Part shown: positions 23,471-34,516 of the stretch, piece after piece
How the letters are laid out: each line of letters starts with the position of its first letter
Numbering within the stretch: the first letter of the stretch is position 1
Origin: Adiantum capillus-veneris
Lineage: Eukaryota > Streptophyta > Polypodiopsida > Polypodiales > Pteridaceae
Assembly (NCBI GenBank): GCA_014529385.2
Contig: CM043963.1
Location: 93,777,912 to 93,841,911 of the forward strand
DNA length: 64,000 bases
Reading direction: 5' to 3'
Notes under the pieces: generated by a model
What the model was told of the DNA's origin: nothing
Database searches by the model: none
The model's input: only the letters and a program-made list of their open reading frames with translations
Position numbers and translations under genes: made by a program

Positions 23471-24229
23471 AGCAAGGGTCTCCTTTTTTTTTGAATTTTT
23501 TTTTTTGTTTTTAAATCCTCTTGGAACCTGTTCTTATGGCAATAAGGGTTTCAGAGTCACCATAACAAGTGAGTGAGAGGGTTTGGCATGATATTCTTCG
23601 AATTAATTTCCAATCTCTTACCATCAATCTCGATCAATGCAACTCAACATTTGGGGAAAAAAAAAGGTCAAATTATATGCACATGAAAACACATATTGTC
23701 ATTTTCTTTGCTTCAATTACATGCTTGCTTGAACACATACTTGATTAGGAAAATGCCTCAACGAATGCAAGTTTTCACACACAATTCATCAATTTGATAC
23801 ATCTTCATGGAGAAGCATGCATAAAATTCCAAATTTTAGACTTGAAATCAATGTAATTTTTCACCAAATGGAATAATGCACATAGGTGGAGTAAGTGCAC
23901 CCAATCTTCAATGGGAGATTCAAACCCAAGTTATCATCATTGCAACCAAAGTTTCTCATTCCCAATATCCAAAATCATTCAAACCCATCAAGACTTGTCA
24001 TTTTTGGTATGGGAGGCTACTTGATTATGGTATTTGCGAATGCACAAATCAACGAAGATTTTACCATTTTTTTTCAAATAGACATACGCATCACAATGGT
24101 AATGTAGATAAATCATCTTCAATTGACTACCAATTGAATCATCCAAAGTCAAGCAATATCATATACACCGATCTTTTAGGCCAATTTAATCATCATGAAC
24201 AGTGATCAACACCAATCATTCATTCCAAT

Positions 24230-25320
24230 TTGGATATCAAGCACCATTGCATAGGCACACACATAAGTGCAATTTTTTCCATGTTCACAAATTGATTCAT
24301 CATTGGCATGGAAATACACTCAAGATCTACACAATTTAACATCAATTGAGTGATTTTTATCTCAATCTTCAAGCCAATTGTGACACACACGTCAATTATT
24401 TGGCCAAATTAATTATCATAATTGGTGAAAAATATCAATTATTCAGTCAAGCAACGGATTGCACATGCCATTGAGTAGGCACACACACCCATTTAGGCCA
24501 AAATTTTATGCAAAATTTACTTCAATTCCACATTGGAATGCACAAATTGCAATCAAGCATAAGTAAATGCATGCGTGCTCAATTTCTAAAAAATTTACAT
24601 TATTTTTACCCAATCAAGCAATGCACACACTCAGAATTTAAGCACAAAAGTTCAAATTTGGCTCAATTGCCCATGCATTTAAGCTTATACCTAATGATTG
24701 TACATACTTTTTATGAACATTTCACAATCAAAAATCATTGTGGTGCCCCAATTGACCATCAATCATTGAAAATCAAATGGTCTTGGATAGGTGCACACAC
24801 TCAAATTTTGCCCAATTTTTTGGCAATTAGGCTTATCCAATGATTGAATTAACCTAACACACACATCATTTACATGATTGCATACTCATGTACCATCAAT
24901 TCCGTCAATTCCTATGTATGCACACACTAAAGATTAGGTGCACACACACTTGAAAGTTTTGACAGTTTTTTTTCCTCTTTGGTGCATGCATACACACAAT
25001 CATTGTGTACATGCATACACACAATGATTTTTATGCACACACATGAATTCTTGATGAGATTTAAGCATTATTTGGATACACACAAAGTTCATTAGTCACA
25101 ATTTTACTATCAATTTCATTCCAAGTGTATCAAATTAGGTGCAAAGTGTAGGTCGATTTGTGTTACACACCTAATTTTAGCAAATAATTAGCAACATTGA
25201 ACCTCATTAATCAATCCAAGTGAGTGCACTTACAGCATAATTACACTCCAAGCTATTCCTTTGCTCCACACGAAGATGCATCATTGCACACACAAGTGTG
25301 TGCACCATCAAATCGGCTCC
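24230..25320. repeat. Diffuse CACACA-rich AT array
   Basis: GCACACACA or GTGCACACAC blocks recur about every 60-150 bp in AT-rich sequence, with AATTTTGCC/CCAATTTT neighbours and a local inverted pair around 24,985-25,030 (CACACAATCATTGTGTA). No coding signal. Confidence 0.5.
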
Positions 25321-25450
25321 AAAATTGACCATTTGTAGGTCAAAATCAAACACTCAAATCATCAAATTAAGCATAAATTAGCACAATTAACTTGATTAGA
25401 GTGATGATTCCACCTCTTGCAAGGGGATTTAACATACTTGACACTTCAAA

Positions 25451-25673
25451 TGTTAGTGGTTAGGTTAGCAAAGTTAGTAGCTCAGGAAATACTTGGAAGT
25501 CTAACCAGGAGAACTAAGAAGTAAGAAGCCCAATTACAATGTAATGGGTCCTATTTATAGCTTCTAAAGTTTATTGTAGTAACTACCATGGTAATTAATG
25601 ATGTGTGACTGATCCACTGTTCGGATTTCCAGGAGACAATTCCCACTTGTTGGGACTGTCTTTGCCTTCTACA
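25451..25673 (-). repeat. 3' LTR of Gypsy-1
   Basis: Plus-strand ends TGTTAG and GCCTTCTACA. It shares blocks with 43,709-44,082: TAGCTCAGGAAATACTTGGAAG, AACTAAGAAGTAAGAAGCC, ATTACAATGTAA, TCCTATTTATAGC, GGAGACA and GTTGGGACTGTCTTTGCC. The minus-strand TATA (CTATAAATAGGA) is kept. It lacks about 200 bp found in the other copy and has about 60 bp not present there, so the pair has diverged strongly. Confidence 0.7.
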
Positions 25674-25692
25674 TCCTTCCCTCCTTTCTTGA
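25674..25692 (-). promoter_or_regulatory. Polypurine tract of Gypsy-1
   Basis: Minus-strand AAGAAAGGAGGGAAGGA directly precedes the LTR start TGTAGAAGGC, the usual plus-strand priming site. Confidence 0.8.
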
Positions 25693-25785
25693 GTGTTGGT
25701 ATAACTCCAAAAAATTTGAAAAACCCACTGCCTGATTTTGAAATGGTGTTGAGGAGCCCATTTGGGTTTTTGGTTAAGACCCAAA

Positions 25786-25810
25786 CTCTAAACCCTAAAC
25801 CCTAAACCCA
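25786..25810. repeat. Short telomere-type repeat
   Basis: Contains three consecutive CTAAACC units (Arabidopsis-type CCCTAAA) between pol and the polypurine tract of Gypsy-1. Too short to be a telomere remnant with confidence. Confidence 0.6.
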
Positions 25811-25998
25811 TTTGTCTGTTTGCTGAGTTGGTTGATGTTCCTCATGAGTTGGCCTATGTTCCTCATGATAGTACTCCTTCGGAGTCACTAGCTCTTTGAA
25901 TATTGCTAGCTTTATGCCATATTTCATGCTTGTTGAGTGCTTGACACCCCTATAATTGTAATTCCAAGGGTGCCCAATCAAAGAAATTCCAACACCTC

Positions 25999-26101
25999 AC
26001 TGGGAAAATCCTCTGTCTAATTCTGAGATGGAACTACCCAGTATCCTTCCACTGGGAAAATCCTCCTTCTAATTCTGAGATGGAACTACCCAGTATCCTT
26101 T
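25999..26101. repeat. 51-bp tandem duplication
   Basis: Two nearly identical copies begin CACTGGGAAAATCCTC at 25,999 and 26,050. They lie at the 3' end of the ORF following the Gypsy-1 integrase. Confidence 0.85.
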
Positions 26102-26420
26102 CACTGAACCCGCTTCCTCTTGCCCTTCTTCTGTACTCGTGCTTCAAAAGTTCCAGTGCCAGCATTGTCCTAAGTCGACAAATGGCCTCCTGCTCAAGCT
26201 GATCCCGCCTTGCTGTGGACATCTCCAATTCATACCGCCTGAGAGGATTATATGTTTTGGTGTCGAGATCATATAGCATGCGTCTACCCTTTGTCAGACG
26301 GCATCTGGACAATTTATGACAATGCAAAACTGTATGGATCCATTCTTTTGGGAGAGGCTGATTTGTTTTAATCCTAGCTTCAAATAGTATCTCAGCCATT
26401 TCTCTGTAGTGTGGCCCCAT
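26034..26420 (-). pseudogene. Gypsy-1 ORF after the integrase, unknown
   Basis: A 128-codon frame, rich in Arg and Glu (SRCRLTKGRRMLYDLDTKTY, ELEMSTARRDQLEQEAICRL). It is predicted helical, with no chromodomain or other domain I recognise. It follows the integrase fragments of Gypsy-1 and precedes the polypurine tract, so it is either the C-terminal tail of Pol or an extra ORF. The 51-bp tandem duplication lies at its end. Confidence 0.45.
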
Positions 26421-26529
26421 ACCTGGTTTAGCCGTAATATCCTTTTCAGGAATCTTAGAGACTCCACATTAAGTGAAGCAGCTGATTTGTGATTAAAATC
26501 AGCTGTGATTTGTGATTTGTGATTTGTGA

Positions 26530-27340
26530 TTAAAATCTACTGTGATTTGTGGTTAAAATCCAATCCATATTTTACTGCCATCCTAAGACTGGGAATTACA
26601 AATTCCATAGGTACGATAGCTCTAGTGCCATACACCATTTTGAATGGTGTTAGTCCAATGGTGACCTTATAGGCTGTCCTATATGCCGAGAGAGCAGTTT
26701 GGAGCTTCAGATCCCTTTGATGTGGCTCCTTTTGCACAACCTTAGTGAGAATTGTCTTGACAATTTTGTTACTGCTCTATGCCTGCCCATTGCATCCGGG
26801 ATAGTATGGTGTTGATTTCCAATTCTTTACTGAGAGAATTTCTATTAGAATGTCCATAGTATCATTTATAAAGTGTGTTTCCTCATCAAATACAATCTCC
26901 ACATGACATCCATAACGGCATATAATATTTTCAAATCAGAATACAACAGTGGACTTCGCGGTGTTTTCGGGAAGAGCCTTAGCTTCCACCCATTTGGTGA
27001 CATAACAAGTGGCCATCATATATATACCTATTCTTCCTTGGAGTAATTTTCTTGAATGGACCCATGAAATCCAGACCCCATTTCAAAAACACTCCGAGTA
27101 GCTGGAGAGGAATCATATCTGTTGATGTGGGTCTACCCATTCTCTGGCATATATCACATGTTTTACAAAATGTTTTCACATCAGATATTAAAGTTTACCA
27201 CCACAATCTAACTTGAAAAGTCTTCTTGTAAGTGATATCAATAGAGAAATGTCCTCCAGAATCCCCATCATGTGCCTCTAACATAACTTGGATTCTCCCT
27301 TCCATAGCCACACATCTTCAAAAAACCCCATGTACTCCTA
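26530..27340 (-). pseudogene. Gypsy-1 integrase
   Basis: Fragments in order: the CxxC of the zinc module and start of the core (CKTCDICQRMGRPTSTDM, LKWGLDFMGPFKKITP at 27,179-26,979), a degraded middle, and the end of the core (SAYRTAYKVTIGLTPFKMVY at 26,737-26,537). Several stops and frame changes separate them. The first core Asp (GLDFMGP) is kept. A short (TGATTTG)n run at 26,480-26,530 follows the core. Confidence 0.85.
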
Positions 27341-27499
27341 GTCTATAAAGTGATCCACCAATGATGGTGAACTTTAGACTCTTAATAATCAGAGCCTTCT
27401 TCTAATTCTGAGACCAGTTGTTTGGGAATCCTCCCTTAGAAAGAAATTGATATACATCATACAACTCTGGATCAGTTGTTTCTTCAGTTGTTATCTGAA

Positions 27500-29190
27500 A
27501 TAGTTATGCATCCACTAGCTCATCTCTCAAGGATGCCTCATAGTAGCCATCCATATTCCTGGACAGGAAATCAGCACCACAATGGTTTTTATCGCGCTTA
27601 TGAAAAATGCAAAACTCAAATTCCATCAAGAACATCATCCATCTTATCAGTCTGCCTTGAATAATGACTTTGTTAATAAAAAATAGTAATGCCTGATGAT
27701 CCACATAAAAATGAAATAGCTTGGTCAACAAATAATGTCAAAATTTAGTAGCACTATAAACCATTCCTAAGGCTTCTCTTTCAGTAGTGGTATATCCTTG
27801 TTCATCCTGACTGAATCTCCAACTTGCAAAATACACTGGATAATCAATCCTCCCTTTTGGCTGAGCTAATATTGCTCCATCGCCAGTCTTGAAGCATCCA
27901 CATGTAAATGACATCCCAATTTGGTTGTTGAAGTACTGGCTTACTAATAATGGGCTTATTCAAATTCTGAAATCTCTCTTCACATTCAACAGTCCAATTG
28001 AACTTGTTGTTCTTCTTTGTGATCTCATACAAAGGTAATTCCTGGGAAGCAAACTGATACACAAATCTTCTATAGAAATTGATATATCCCAAGAAAGAGC
28101 TTAGTTCTGATGCATTGCGGGGCGCCTTGGCCTGTTGGACACACTAAATCTTGTCATTGGCCATTTCTATAACATTTCTGGACACTACATGTCCCAGTAG
28201 TTGTCCTTTCTAGACCAAGAAAACAGATTTGAATGGGTTTAAATAGATCCTCTTTTCCTGACAACGCTAGAAAACCATTTCCAAAAAAAGTAAATGCTTA
28301 TTCTCTACTGAATATACAGTGAAGTCATCCATAAATATAGCAAGGAATCGGTGGAGAAATTCACTAAATATTTCCATCATACATTGTTGGAAAGTTGTTG
28401 GAGCATTGCAAAGACTAAATGGCATAACCAAATACATGAATTCTCCCCACTCAGTAATAAAAGTATTTTTACTCCGTTCTTGAGGAGCAATCTGTAACTA
28501 GTTATAACCACTATAACCATCCATAATGCTATACATCTCATAACCTGCAATTTCGTCAAGCAGCATGTTCATAAAGGGTAATGGAAAGGGATCCTTGATG
28601 GTTTGAGCATTTAGCTTTCGATAATCCACACATACTCTAAGATTTCCATTCTTCTTGGGCACCACCAGAATAGAAAATGACCAGTCATCACTATTGGCCA
28701 CTTCAGTAATGAACCCAGCCTTCAAAAGGTTATGAGTCTCTTCCTTGACCTTCTTAGCATAATTTGGATTTATTCTGTATCTTTGCAACCTCACAGGTCT
28801 GGCATCTAGCTTCAATGGTATGCGATGTTGACATACCTCTGGATCTACTCCCTTGAGATCAGCATGTTCCCATGCAAACACATCTTTGTACTGTTGGAAC
28901 ATGTACTTGTCTTTTTCTTTCATCCCTAGATTTAGATGTTTGTTGACTTTGATCAATCTAGGATTTTTCTCAGAACCCGGATTCCATTCCTCTATTTCTT
29001 GATCATCTGGAAGCAACCAGCTAGGCCCACCACCCTTTTGTTTAGTTGACTCCTCAGCATAATCCCAAGACGATCCTCTGAGCTCTGAATTGCTATTCTG
29101 ATTTTTAGTAACTTCTCCAGAGTGTTCTTGTTCAGAAATCGTTGGTGTACTGGAATCGACTGGTTCTTTCGGCCTTCCAGTCAAATGAAC
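27500..29190 (-). pseudogene. Gypsy-1 reverse transcriptase and RNase H
   Basis: From 29,184: DVFAWEHADLKGVDPEVCQH, SILVVPKKNGNLRVCVDYRK and LNAQTIKDPFPLPFMNMLLD, a stop after MDGYSGYN, then MPFSLCNAPTTFQQCM and a catalytic FMDD in place of YMDD (about 28,340). GYINFYRRFVYQFASQELPL follows at 28,092-27,844. The RNase H part (27,731-27,504) has FYVDHQALLFFINK and NHCGADFLSRNMDGYYE. This is a Ty3/gypsy Pol. At least six stops or frameshifts make it inactive. The longest open part (229 codons, 29,184-28,498) includes the end of the protease linker. Confidence 0.93.
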
Positions 29191-29207
29191 TGGTCATTCT
29201 CCAGAGT

Positions 29208-29681
29208 TCAGTTCAGTGAACTAGTCTGGAAATTGCTTCTTTTTCTTTTCAACCGATCTTTGTCCAATAATACTACATTGAGATCTATTTCGGCTAATGG
29301 AAAAATATTCATTGCCGCCAGCATCCTCTCAATTTTCTTCACCTTATACTTCTGGCAAAGCTCTTCTGGTCGCAAGTGTTGTTCATCTGAATCTGAATTC
29401 TGCTTACTGACACCTTGTATTGTCAAAGTATGATTGGCATAGTTGTGAACAGCTTGTGTTATTCGCAACCATGGGCACCACAGTAGCATCCCATATGCAT
29501 CTTGCATATCTAATACTAGGAAACTACTCTTGAACTTTTCTTTGCCCACCCTTATCTGCATACTCTCTATCATCCCAGTTGCCTACACAACTTGATGATC
29601 CGCCATTCGGACTTTGAAAGGTGTTGGTTTCAGATTTGTGATACCCATTATTTGCCGAAGGTGTGCCCCCGGGATATTTAC
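29208..29681 (-). pseudogene. Gypsy-1 protease, downstream part
   Basis: The minus strand reads VNIPGAHLRQIMGITNLKPT and PFKVRMADHQVV, a stop at about 29,590, then MIESMQIRVGKEKFKSSFLV and LDMQDAYGMLLWCPWLR. This is the latter two thirds of a gypsy aspartic protease. The catalytic LDGGAE lies 11.8 kb away at about 41,510-41,535, on the other side of TIR-Y. A Lys-rich linker (29,330-29,208) leads to RT. Confidence 0.85.
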
Positions 29682-29701
29682 CATTAGGAGAAATATGAAC
29701 C

Positions 29702-30760
29702 TTGCATGGGCCTTGTAAGGAATCCTAATTTTTAGGGATTAAGGCTAATGGTGTGTAGGGTTAAGGGGACAAGGGCATTCAAGAAGCTAGTTTTGAGTAG
29801 GCTTTTCTAGCCTTTTTTTTAGACACATGTAGGATGTGGACCTAGGAGGTCACCTTCTCTCTCTAGCTTTTTGAAAGTGAAGGGAGTAAAGAGGTGTGGC
29901 CACATCATCAAAAACGTGGATCACTAAGAGCCAAAATTTGACTTTTTAAAAAAAAAGTTATTTTTACTTATTTTTGAGTTAAAACTCCCCCCCAACATAT
30001 ATCCATATCAAAAAAGTATTTTTTGACATTTTTTAAAACTTACAAGCACTAAAAGTCCAATTTTTTTTATAAAAAAACCTTTCTTCTCTCTTCCTCCTCC
30101 CTCCTTTCTCCCTCTCCTCTCCCTCCTTGCCCCTTCTCTCCTCCTCCTCCCCTCTCTCCCTCTCTCCCACTGTCCCCTTCTCTCCTCCCATGTTCCTCCC
30201 TCTCCCTCCCTGCCCCCTTCTCTCCTCCTTCTCCACTCTCTCTCTCTCTCCCCCACTACCCCCTTGTCTTCTCCCATGTTCCTCTCTCTCCCTCCCCCCT
30301 CTCTCTTTTCATCCTTTGCTTCCTCATGCAACAGCTACCATGGTGCTCAAGGACATCACAAATCGTATGCATACATATTTGCTTGTTCGCAACGTTTGCA
30401 TCGAAGGCCGCACGTGAGGGTGAGCAGAGGTCATCCCAAGAACGTCGTACCATCGGTGAGATGAATGTTGACGATTCTTCAATATCTTGCCAATACCAAG
30501 ACATATTTGAATAAAACACCCCTTTATGCAAGGTAACAATATACTTCTTACTTTTGATTGTGTTCTTCTTATCATAAACTTTGAAGTCTAAGGTGTTGCC
30601 TCTACTTGTTTTGTAGTGCTTGGCACAAAGGTTGCTTTTATGCACAAATAGTGAAAGGCTGCAGGTTAGAGAGGCCAAGTGTCACCACTTTTCCTCTAAA
30701 ATAGTCTTCTTTGTTACATCTTGCAGGTAGGTGCTTCAAATCAAGGCTTATTCCGTCAAG
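29702..30760. other. TIR-Y left arm with CT-rich tract
   Basis: No gene. A pyrimidine-rich tract at 30,068-30,320 (CTCCTCC, CTCTCC and CCCTTCTCTC blocks) gives long low-complexity frames on both strands that I discount. Polypyrimidine DNA of this length can form triplexes. Confidence 0.6.
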
Positions 30761-32309
30761 ATCTCTTATACCCCGAAGCGAACCCCAAACCCCGACGGCC
30801 TCTAAAACACCGGGGACCGAATGGCACGCCTCGAGCCTGTCATGGTAAAGCAAACAGGGGGGCACCACCTAGCTTCAGCGGCTAGGACGCAAACAACACA
30901 CCACCATAACAAAGTTTTCATCCAAGAGAGATGGATGCTTGGGATTAATGATGAAGAGGAAAGGGAATGAGATCAAGTGAGAGAGAGAGAGGGTGAGGGA
31001 GGGGGTATAGCGGCTTAGTACTTAGGCACCACAAAAGGATGGCGAATCCGCACACCCTTCACACATACACAAGCTCACTCCAAACACAAGACTAGGTGGC
31101 GATTCCGCACACCTCACATGGGCAAAACATTGCAAGAAAACATACTCACAAAACCTCAAGCTTTATTTAGAGAATAAGGCGATGAAATGGGGAGCATAGG
31201 GTAGGGGAATGAGAAGGGAGAGCGTGGTAGAGCACATGGCGGATAGGTGGGAGTTGATGGCGAAGACTCGCACGAGGGTTATGGCCATCATCCTTCATTT
31301 AGTTTCCCTTCATCTTCCATAGCCAAGGGTGTAGAGGTCATGCTCAAGACAAGCATGGTGATTGCGGTGATGGTGATGGTGTGGGTGTGTTTGTGTGTGT
31401 GCACTAGGCACACACAGTGCATAGTGTGTTCTTTGGTGATGTTGTGTCTTTAGTGTGATAGTGACCCCTCTTTATATAGGGTAGGAGGGGGGAGAAATTC
31501 TAGAATTTAGAAATGAAGAAATCATTATCTACACAAACCATGTGACTATGGGCCCCACTTGTCTGGCTGTGTGTATATGTGCCAGAACAGCAGTCTCATG
31601 AGAGAGAGACTAAGAGAGAGAGATGGGTTGATGAAAAAAAGTGAGAGGTGACATGGAGAATAAAGTAATTACAAGAGGGGAGAGAGGGGAGTGTGTTAAG
31701 AGGTGAATCTGTGTGCAGATGTGTGTGAACACAAGAAAATCAGGTAACCACTGGGTGGGGATGGGTCTGTGGGCACCTTTTTCAGTGAAACTGAGTATGT
31801 GTGAGTGTGGGGGAGGCCATCTGGCTACAAGGCAAGAGAGATTTCGAATTTTAGAGAGAGAGGGGGGTATTTGGATCATGGGAGAGTGTAGGAGAGAGAA
31901 AAGGGGGGTGGGGTATACTGTTTTGGAAGATAGCATAAGTTGCATGTGAGTTAGGGTGCATTATTGGTGAGTTATAATGCATTATTGGTGAGAGGTGGGG
32001 TAGCTTGAGGGGAGAGAGAAAGGAGAAAGGACAAGGGGAAGAGAGAGGGGGTTGACCTTTTGAGTGGAGGAGAGGAAAAGGGACACCCGACGGGGCAACA
32101 GTGAAGAAAAAGGAGGCAAGGTGGGGATGGGCTACCCCGCAGGCATGAGGTGGCCTATTTTACCTTTCTTATATATTTACATAATCATACTTTATTTTTT
32201 TCTTACTTTTTCCAATGCCTTTTATCACTCCCTCCCTAAGAGAGGTTTTCATGGGGTGGGGACGAGAGAAGAGGGGTATGGGAGCTTGGCTTGTGAAAAG
32301 CCTCCATCA
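30760..32309 (-). repeat. 3' LTR of LTR-Z
   Basis: Nearly identical to 36,204-37,817. It ends on the plus strand at CCTCCATCA (32,309), directly before a minus-strand polypurine tract. The left boundary is approximate (30,757-30,770) because the first bases differ from the other copy. It carries 40 bp or so absent from the other copy (around 31,560-31,600) and lacks that copy's 104-bp internal duplication. Confidence 0.9.
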
Positions 32310-32326
32310 TTAGCCCTCTCCTTTTG
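32310..32326 (-). promoter_or_regulatory. Polypurine tract of LTR-Z
   Basis: Minus-strand AAAAGGAGAGGGCTAA abuts the LTR start TGATGGAGGC. Confidence 0.8.
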
Positions 32327-32374
32327 GCTAGAGGCATTCATGCCTCTAGCTCATCTGTTTCTTCTTCCACTTAG

Positions 32375-33097
32375 CTATAGGATCCGATAACGAGTTGCCT
32401 TCTGAATTAGCCATTCCATTTGGCCATTGGTGAGATTTCTGGGATATTCATGAATCTGTAACAGGTTGGAGTGATAACTTGTTTCTTGGAATAGTGTCGG
32501 TTGATTAAAGGGGAAGCCCATGGCTTCCAGAACTTTGTGCCAGTGTCCTCCTGGATCCCAAGTGAAAAATAGGATCATTGTCTGCAGTGTCTGAACAATA
32601 TAATTTGCATGCCCAATTGGACCAAATTTGTAACCACCAGTAGCGAGAGGGGAAATGAGCATCTTGGCTCCTGCAAAGACAGAACTGAAAATTATGATTC
32701 CCAAGAGTGTACCAAGAATCCACCATATATGGCCGCCTTGTTGGTGTGGTGAGCTCAAGTTGTCTTCAGAGTCCTGCTTACTTCCATTAGAAAAAACTGC
32801 AAGCATATCATGCTTCTTTTGGGTGTGCTCAAACATGTCAGCTTCCTTTACTGATGCTAATAGCAAGCCACCTACCTTGCGGCTTAAATACAAGCGTAAT
32901 CCACTTACCTTTCTCCAAAGAGAGGATGCACTATTTGTAAAAAATTGTACCAAATTGCGAATGAGGTCTTCATTCTTGCATTCTATCAGGCTTTTGTCTA
33001 TCCATGGCTCCTTTGCTCTTATCTCCATGCTGATCTTCTCTCTATATGTTATAGAGGCTAGCCATAGGGATAGGTCTGATGCATCCCATGCAAACAC
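32375..33097 (-). CDS. LTR-Z ORF with transmembrane segment (envelope-position ORF)
   Basis: A 240-codon open frame, last before the polypurine tract. No family recognised. The middle has one strong hydrophobic stretch (WWILGTLLGIIIFSSVFAGA) flanked by SSPHQQGGH and KMLISP, so a single membrane span at about residues 125-150 is likely. The N-terminal half (YREKISMEIRAKEPWIDKSL, SLWRKVSGLRLYLSRKVGG) is amphipathic and basic. I see no signal peptide. An ORF with a membrane anchor 3' of gag in an LTR element recalls envelope-like ORFs of some plant retroelements, but sequence support is only positional. It could also be a captured host fragment. The start is the first ATG; the frame is intact. 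Confidence 0.5.
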   Translation of the reverse strand: MFAWDASDLSLWLASITYREKISMEIRAKEPWIDKSLIECKNEDLIRNLVQFFTNSASSLWRKVSGLRLYLSRKVGGLLLASVKEADMFEHTQKKHDMLAVFSNGSKQDSEDNLSSPHQQGGHIWWILGTLLGIIIFSSVFAGAKMLISPLATGGYKFGPIGHANYIVQTLQTMILFFTWDPGGHWHKVLEAMGFPFNQPTLFQETSYHSNLLQIHEYPRNLTNGQMEWLIQKATRYRIL

Positions 33098-33106
33098 AAT
33101 GCTGTG

Positions 33107-34516
33107 TTATGGAGGAGTTTGGAACATCCTTAAAAGGTTGGCAGCATATTGATCATCAAACTTACTCTGAACACCCTCACATAAACTGGAGGCATTACCC
33201 ATCTCCAAGTTTATAACACCCTTCAGGAGACTAGAGGCATTACCCATCTCTAAGTCTATAACACTACACAATAAAGTCTTGCTCGGCTGCCAAGCCTCTG
33301 GAGAAATATCCAACTCCAAACCTTCAGTCATACTTACCTCTTCGTTATGGTCCTCATGTGAAACTGCCTTGATGCAAGATTCCTTTAGCTTGCTACACTG
33401 TCCTGGGTCCATGCTGGTGCACAGGCTTACGTTTTCAAAGCCCTCCCCTTTGCTTGATATGTTGGCCACCTTCTGCAAAGCCTTGCTAGCAGGCTGGTCT
33501 TCCTCTTCTCTTGTATCTTTCATGACCTTTTCATTCCTCTTACTCTGACGAGGCCTAATCAACACTTTACACCTTCTTATCCTTACTGCCCAATGCTGTT
33601 GATTGATCGCTTTGGTGCCTATTTCATTCAAGGTTAAAGATGTACTCACATTTGTAACACAATTTTCTTGACTTACCTCCCCCACCTGGGTAGCATCTTT
33701 TGATTCTTTAACCTCTTGTTCCACTGCTTCAGTTCTTTGAATAGTCTTCTTACTTAATCCTTCTTCTGTTACACTCATCTTGACCTCTTCTGCAAGACCA
33801 ATGATACTTGGTGTGCGGGTACCAATTGGTGGTGGGCGTAGGATGATTGTACGTGGTGATTGTGGTGGTGGTTGCATTGGTGACTGGCGTCGAATTGGTG
33901 TGGCCAGCTGTGGTTGCACCGCTGGTGGTGTGATTTGAACAGGTGGGATTGGTTGCCTGAGTGGCGGTGGTGTTCTTGGTGGAGAGATCTGATTCTGTCT
34001 CCCCCCTCTATTGAAATTCTGCCTCCTCGGGTGTGGGCAATAGTACATTTCATGGCCATCTTCCCCGTAGTTGTAACAGTGGTACTCTGGGTTCTGCCTT
34101 CGTTGTCCTCTTCCTTGTTCTGGGTTCCTGCCAAGTGCATGCCCTTGCTGCACCAGATGCACAGATAAACTCTCTAGTTGGGTGGTGATACGACTCAGCA
34201 GGTCTTGCTCTTCTGAGGCCTCCTGCGGTTGGACTCTATGATTGGCTGTTGCAGTCACTGGGGTTGGTTGTATTGAGCTTGTTTCCTCTGACTCGTTTAC
34301 TCTTTCTTGCATGCGTATCTTCTTGTCTTTAAGGCGGGCTACTTCGACTGCCAACTCATATGTTGCAGGAAACCTTCCCTTCACCTTCTCTCTAAGCGGT
34401 GACCATAGACCAGCAATGAAACGGTCCTTCTTTAGGAAATTAGGCGCTCCTTCACCTTCCTCCAGCGAGGCAACCCCTCTCTCCCATAAGTCCACAAATT
34501 TGGACGTAGGTGGCAT
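33107..34516 (-). CDS. LTR-Z Gag, C-terminal part with zinc knuckle
   Basis: A 469-codon open frame continuing the capsid-like domain from the ORF upstream in another frame (KFVDLWERGVASLEEGEGAP, FIAGLWSPLREKVKGRFPAT). It then has YHCYNYGEDGHEMYYC, a CCHC knuckle whose second Cys is Tyr, a Pro/Gln-rich stretch (PPPQSPRTIILRPPPIGTRT) and an acidic tail with repeated SSLLKGVINLEMGN units near the end. Gag would assemble the particle and bind RNA. Only 9 bp separate it from the transmembrane ORF. The change of frame from 34,820-34,452 suggests a frameshift mutation around 34,480-34,516. Confidence 0.72.
   Translation of the reverse strand: MPPTSKFVDLWERGVASLEEGEGAPNFLKKDRFIAGLWSPLREKVKGRFPATYELAVEVARLKDKKIRMQERVNESEETSSIQPTPVTATANHRVQPQEASEEQDLLSRITTQLESLSVHLVQQGHALGRNPEQGRGQRRQNPEYHCYNYGEDGHEMYYCPHPRRQNFNRGGRQNQISPPRTPPPLRQPIPPVQITPPAVQPQLATPIRRQSPMQPPPQSPRTIILRPPPIGTRTPSIIGLAEEVKMSVTEEGLSKKTIQRTEAVEQEVKESKDATQVGEVSQENCVTNVSTSLTLNEIGTKAINQQHWAVRIRRCKVLIRPRQSKRNEKVMKDTREEEDQPASKALQKVANISSKGEGFENVSLCTSMDPGQCSKLKESCIKAVSHEDHNEEVSMTEGLELDISPEAWQPSKTLLCSVIDLEMGNASSLLKGVINLEMGNASSLCEGVQSKFDDQYAANLLRMFQTPP

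Larger units (their letters stand above)
19777..25450 (-). mobile_element. LTR-X interior: long non-coding, repeat-rich
   Basis: About 5.7 kb of mainly AT-rich sequence with a polypurine tract at its left end and no recognisable gag or pol on either strand. Several degenerate tandem arrays fill it (listed separately). It ends where the Gypsy-1 LTR begins; no LTR-X copy is visible on the far side. This would be a large non-autonomous element, or one whose coding part was lost when Gypsy-1 arrived. Confidence 0.5.

Noticed and set aside
30008-30331. 107-codon minus-strand frame of Arg/Glu/Gly repeats
   Set aside because: Low-complexity translation of a polypurine strand; overlapping frames on both strands look equally open.
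31247-31453. 68-codon frame found almost identically at 36,688-36,894
   Set aside because: Both copies lie in the LTRs of LTR-Z, so conservation only reflects LTR identity; the peptide ends in a TG-repeat translation.
32655-33152. 165-codon plus-strand frame
   Set aside because: Antisense to the transmembrane ORF of LTR-Z; it shows no promoter or family signature.
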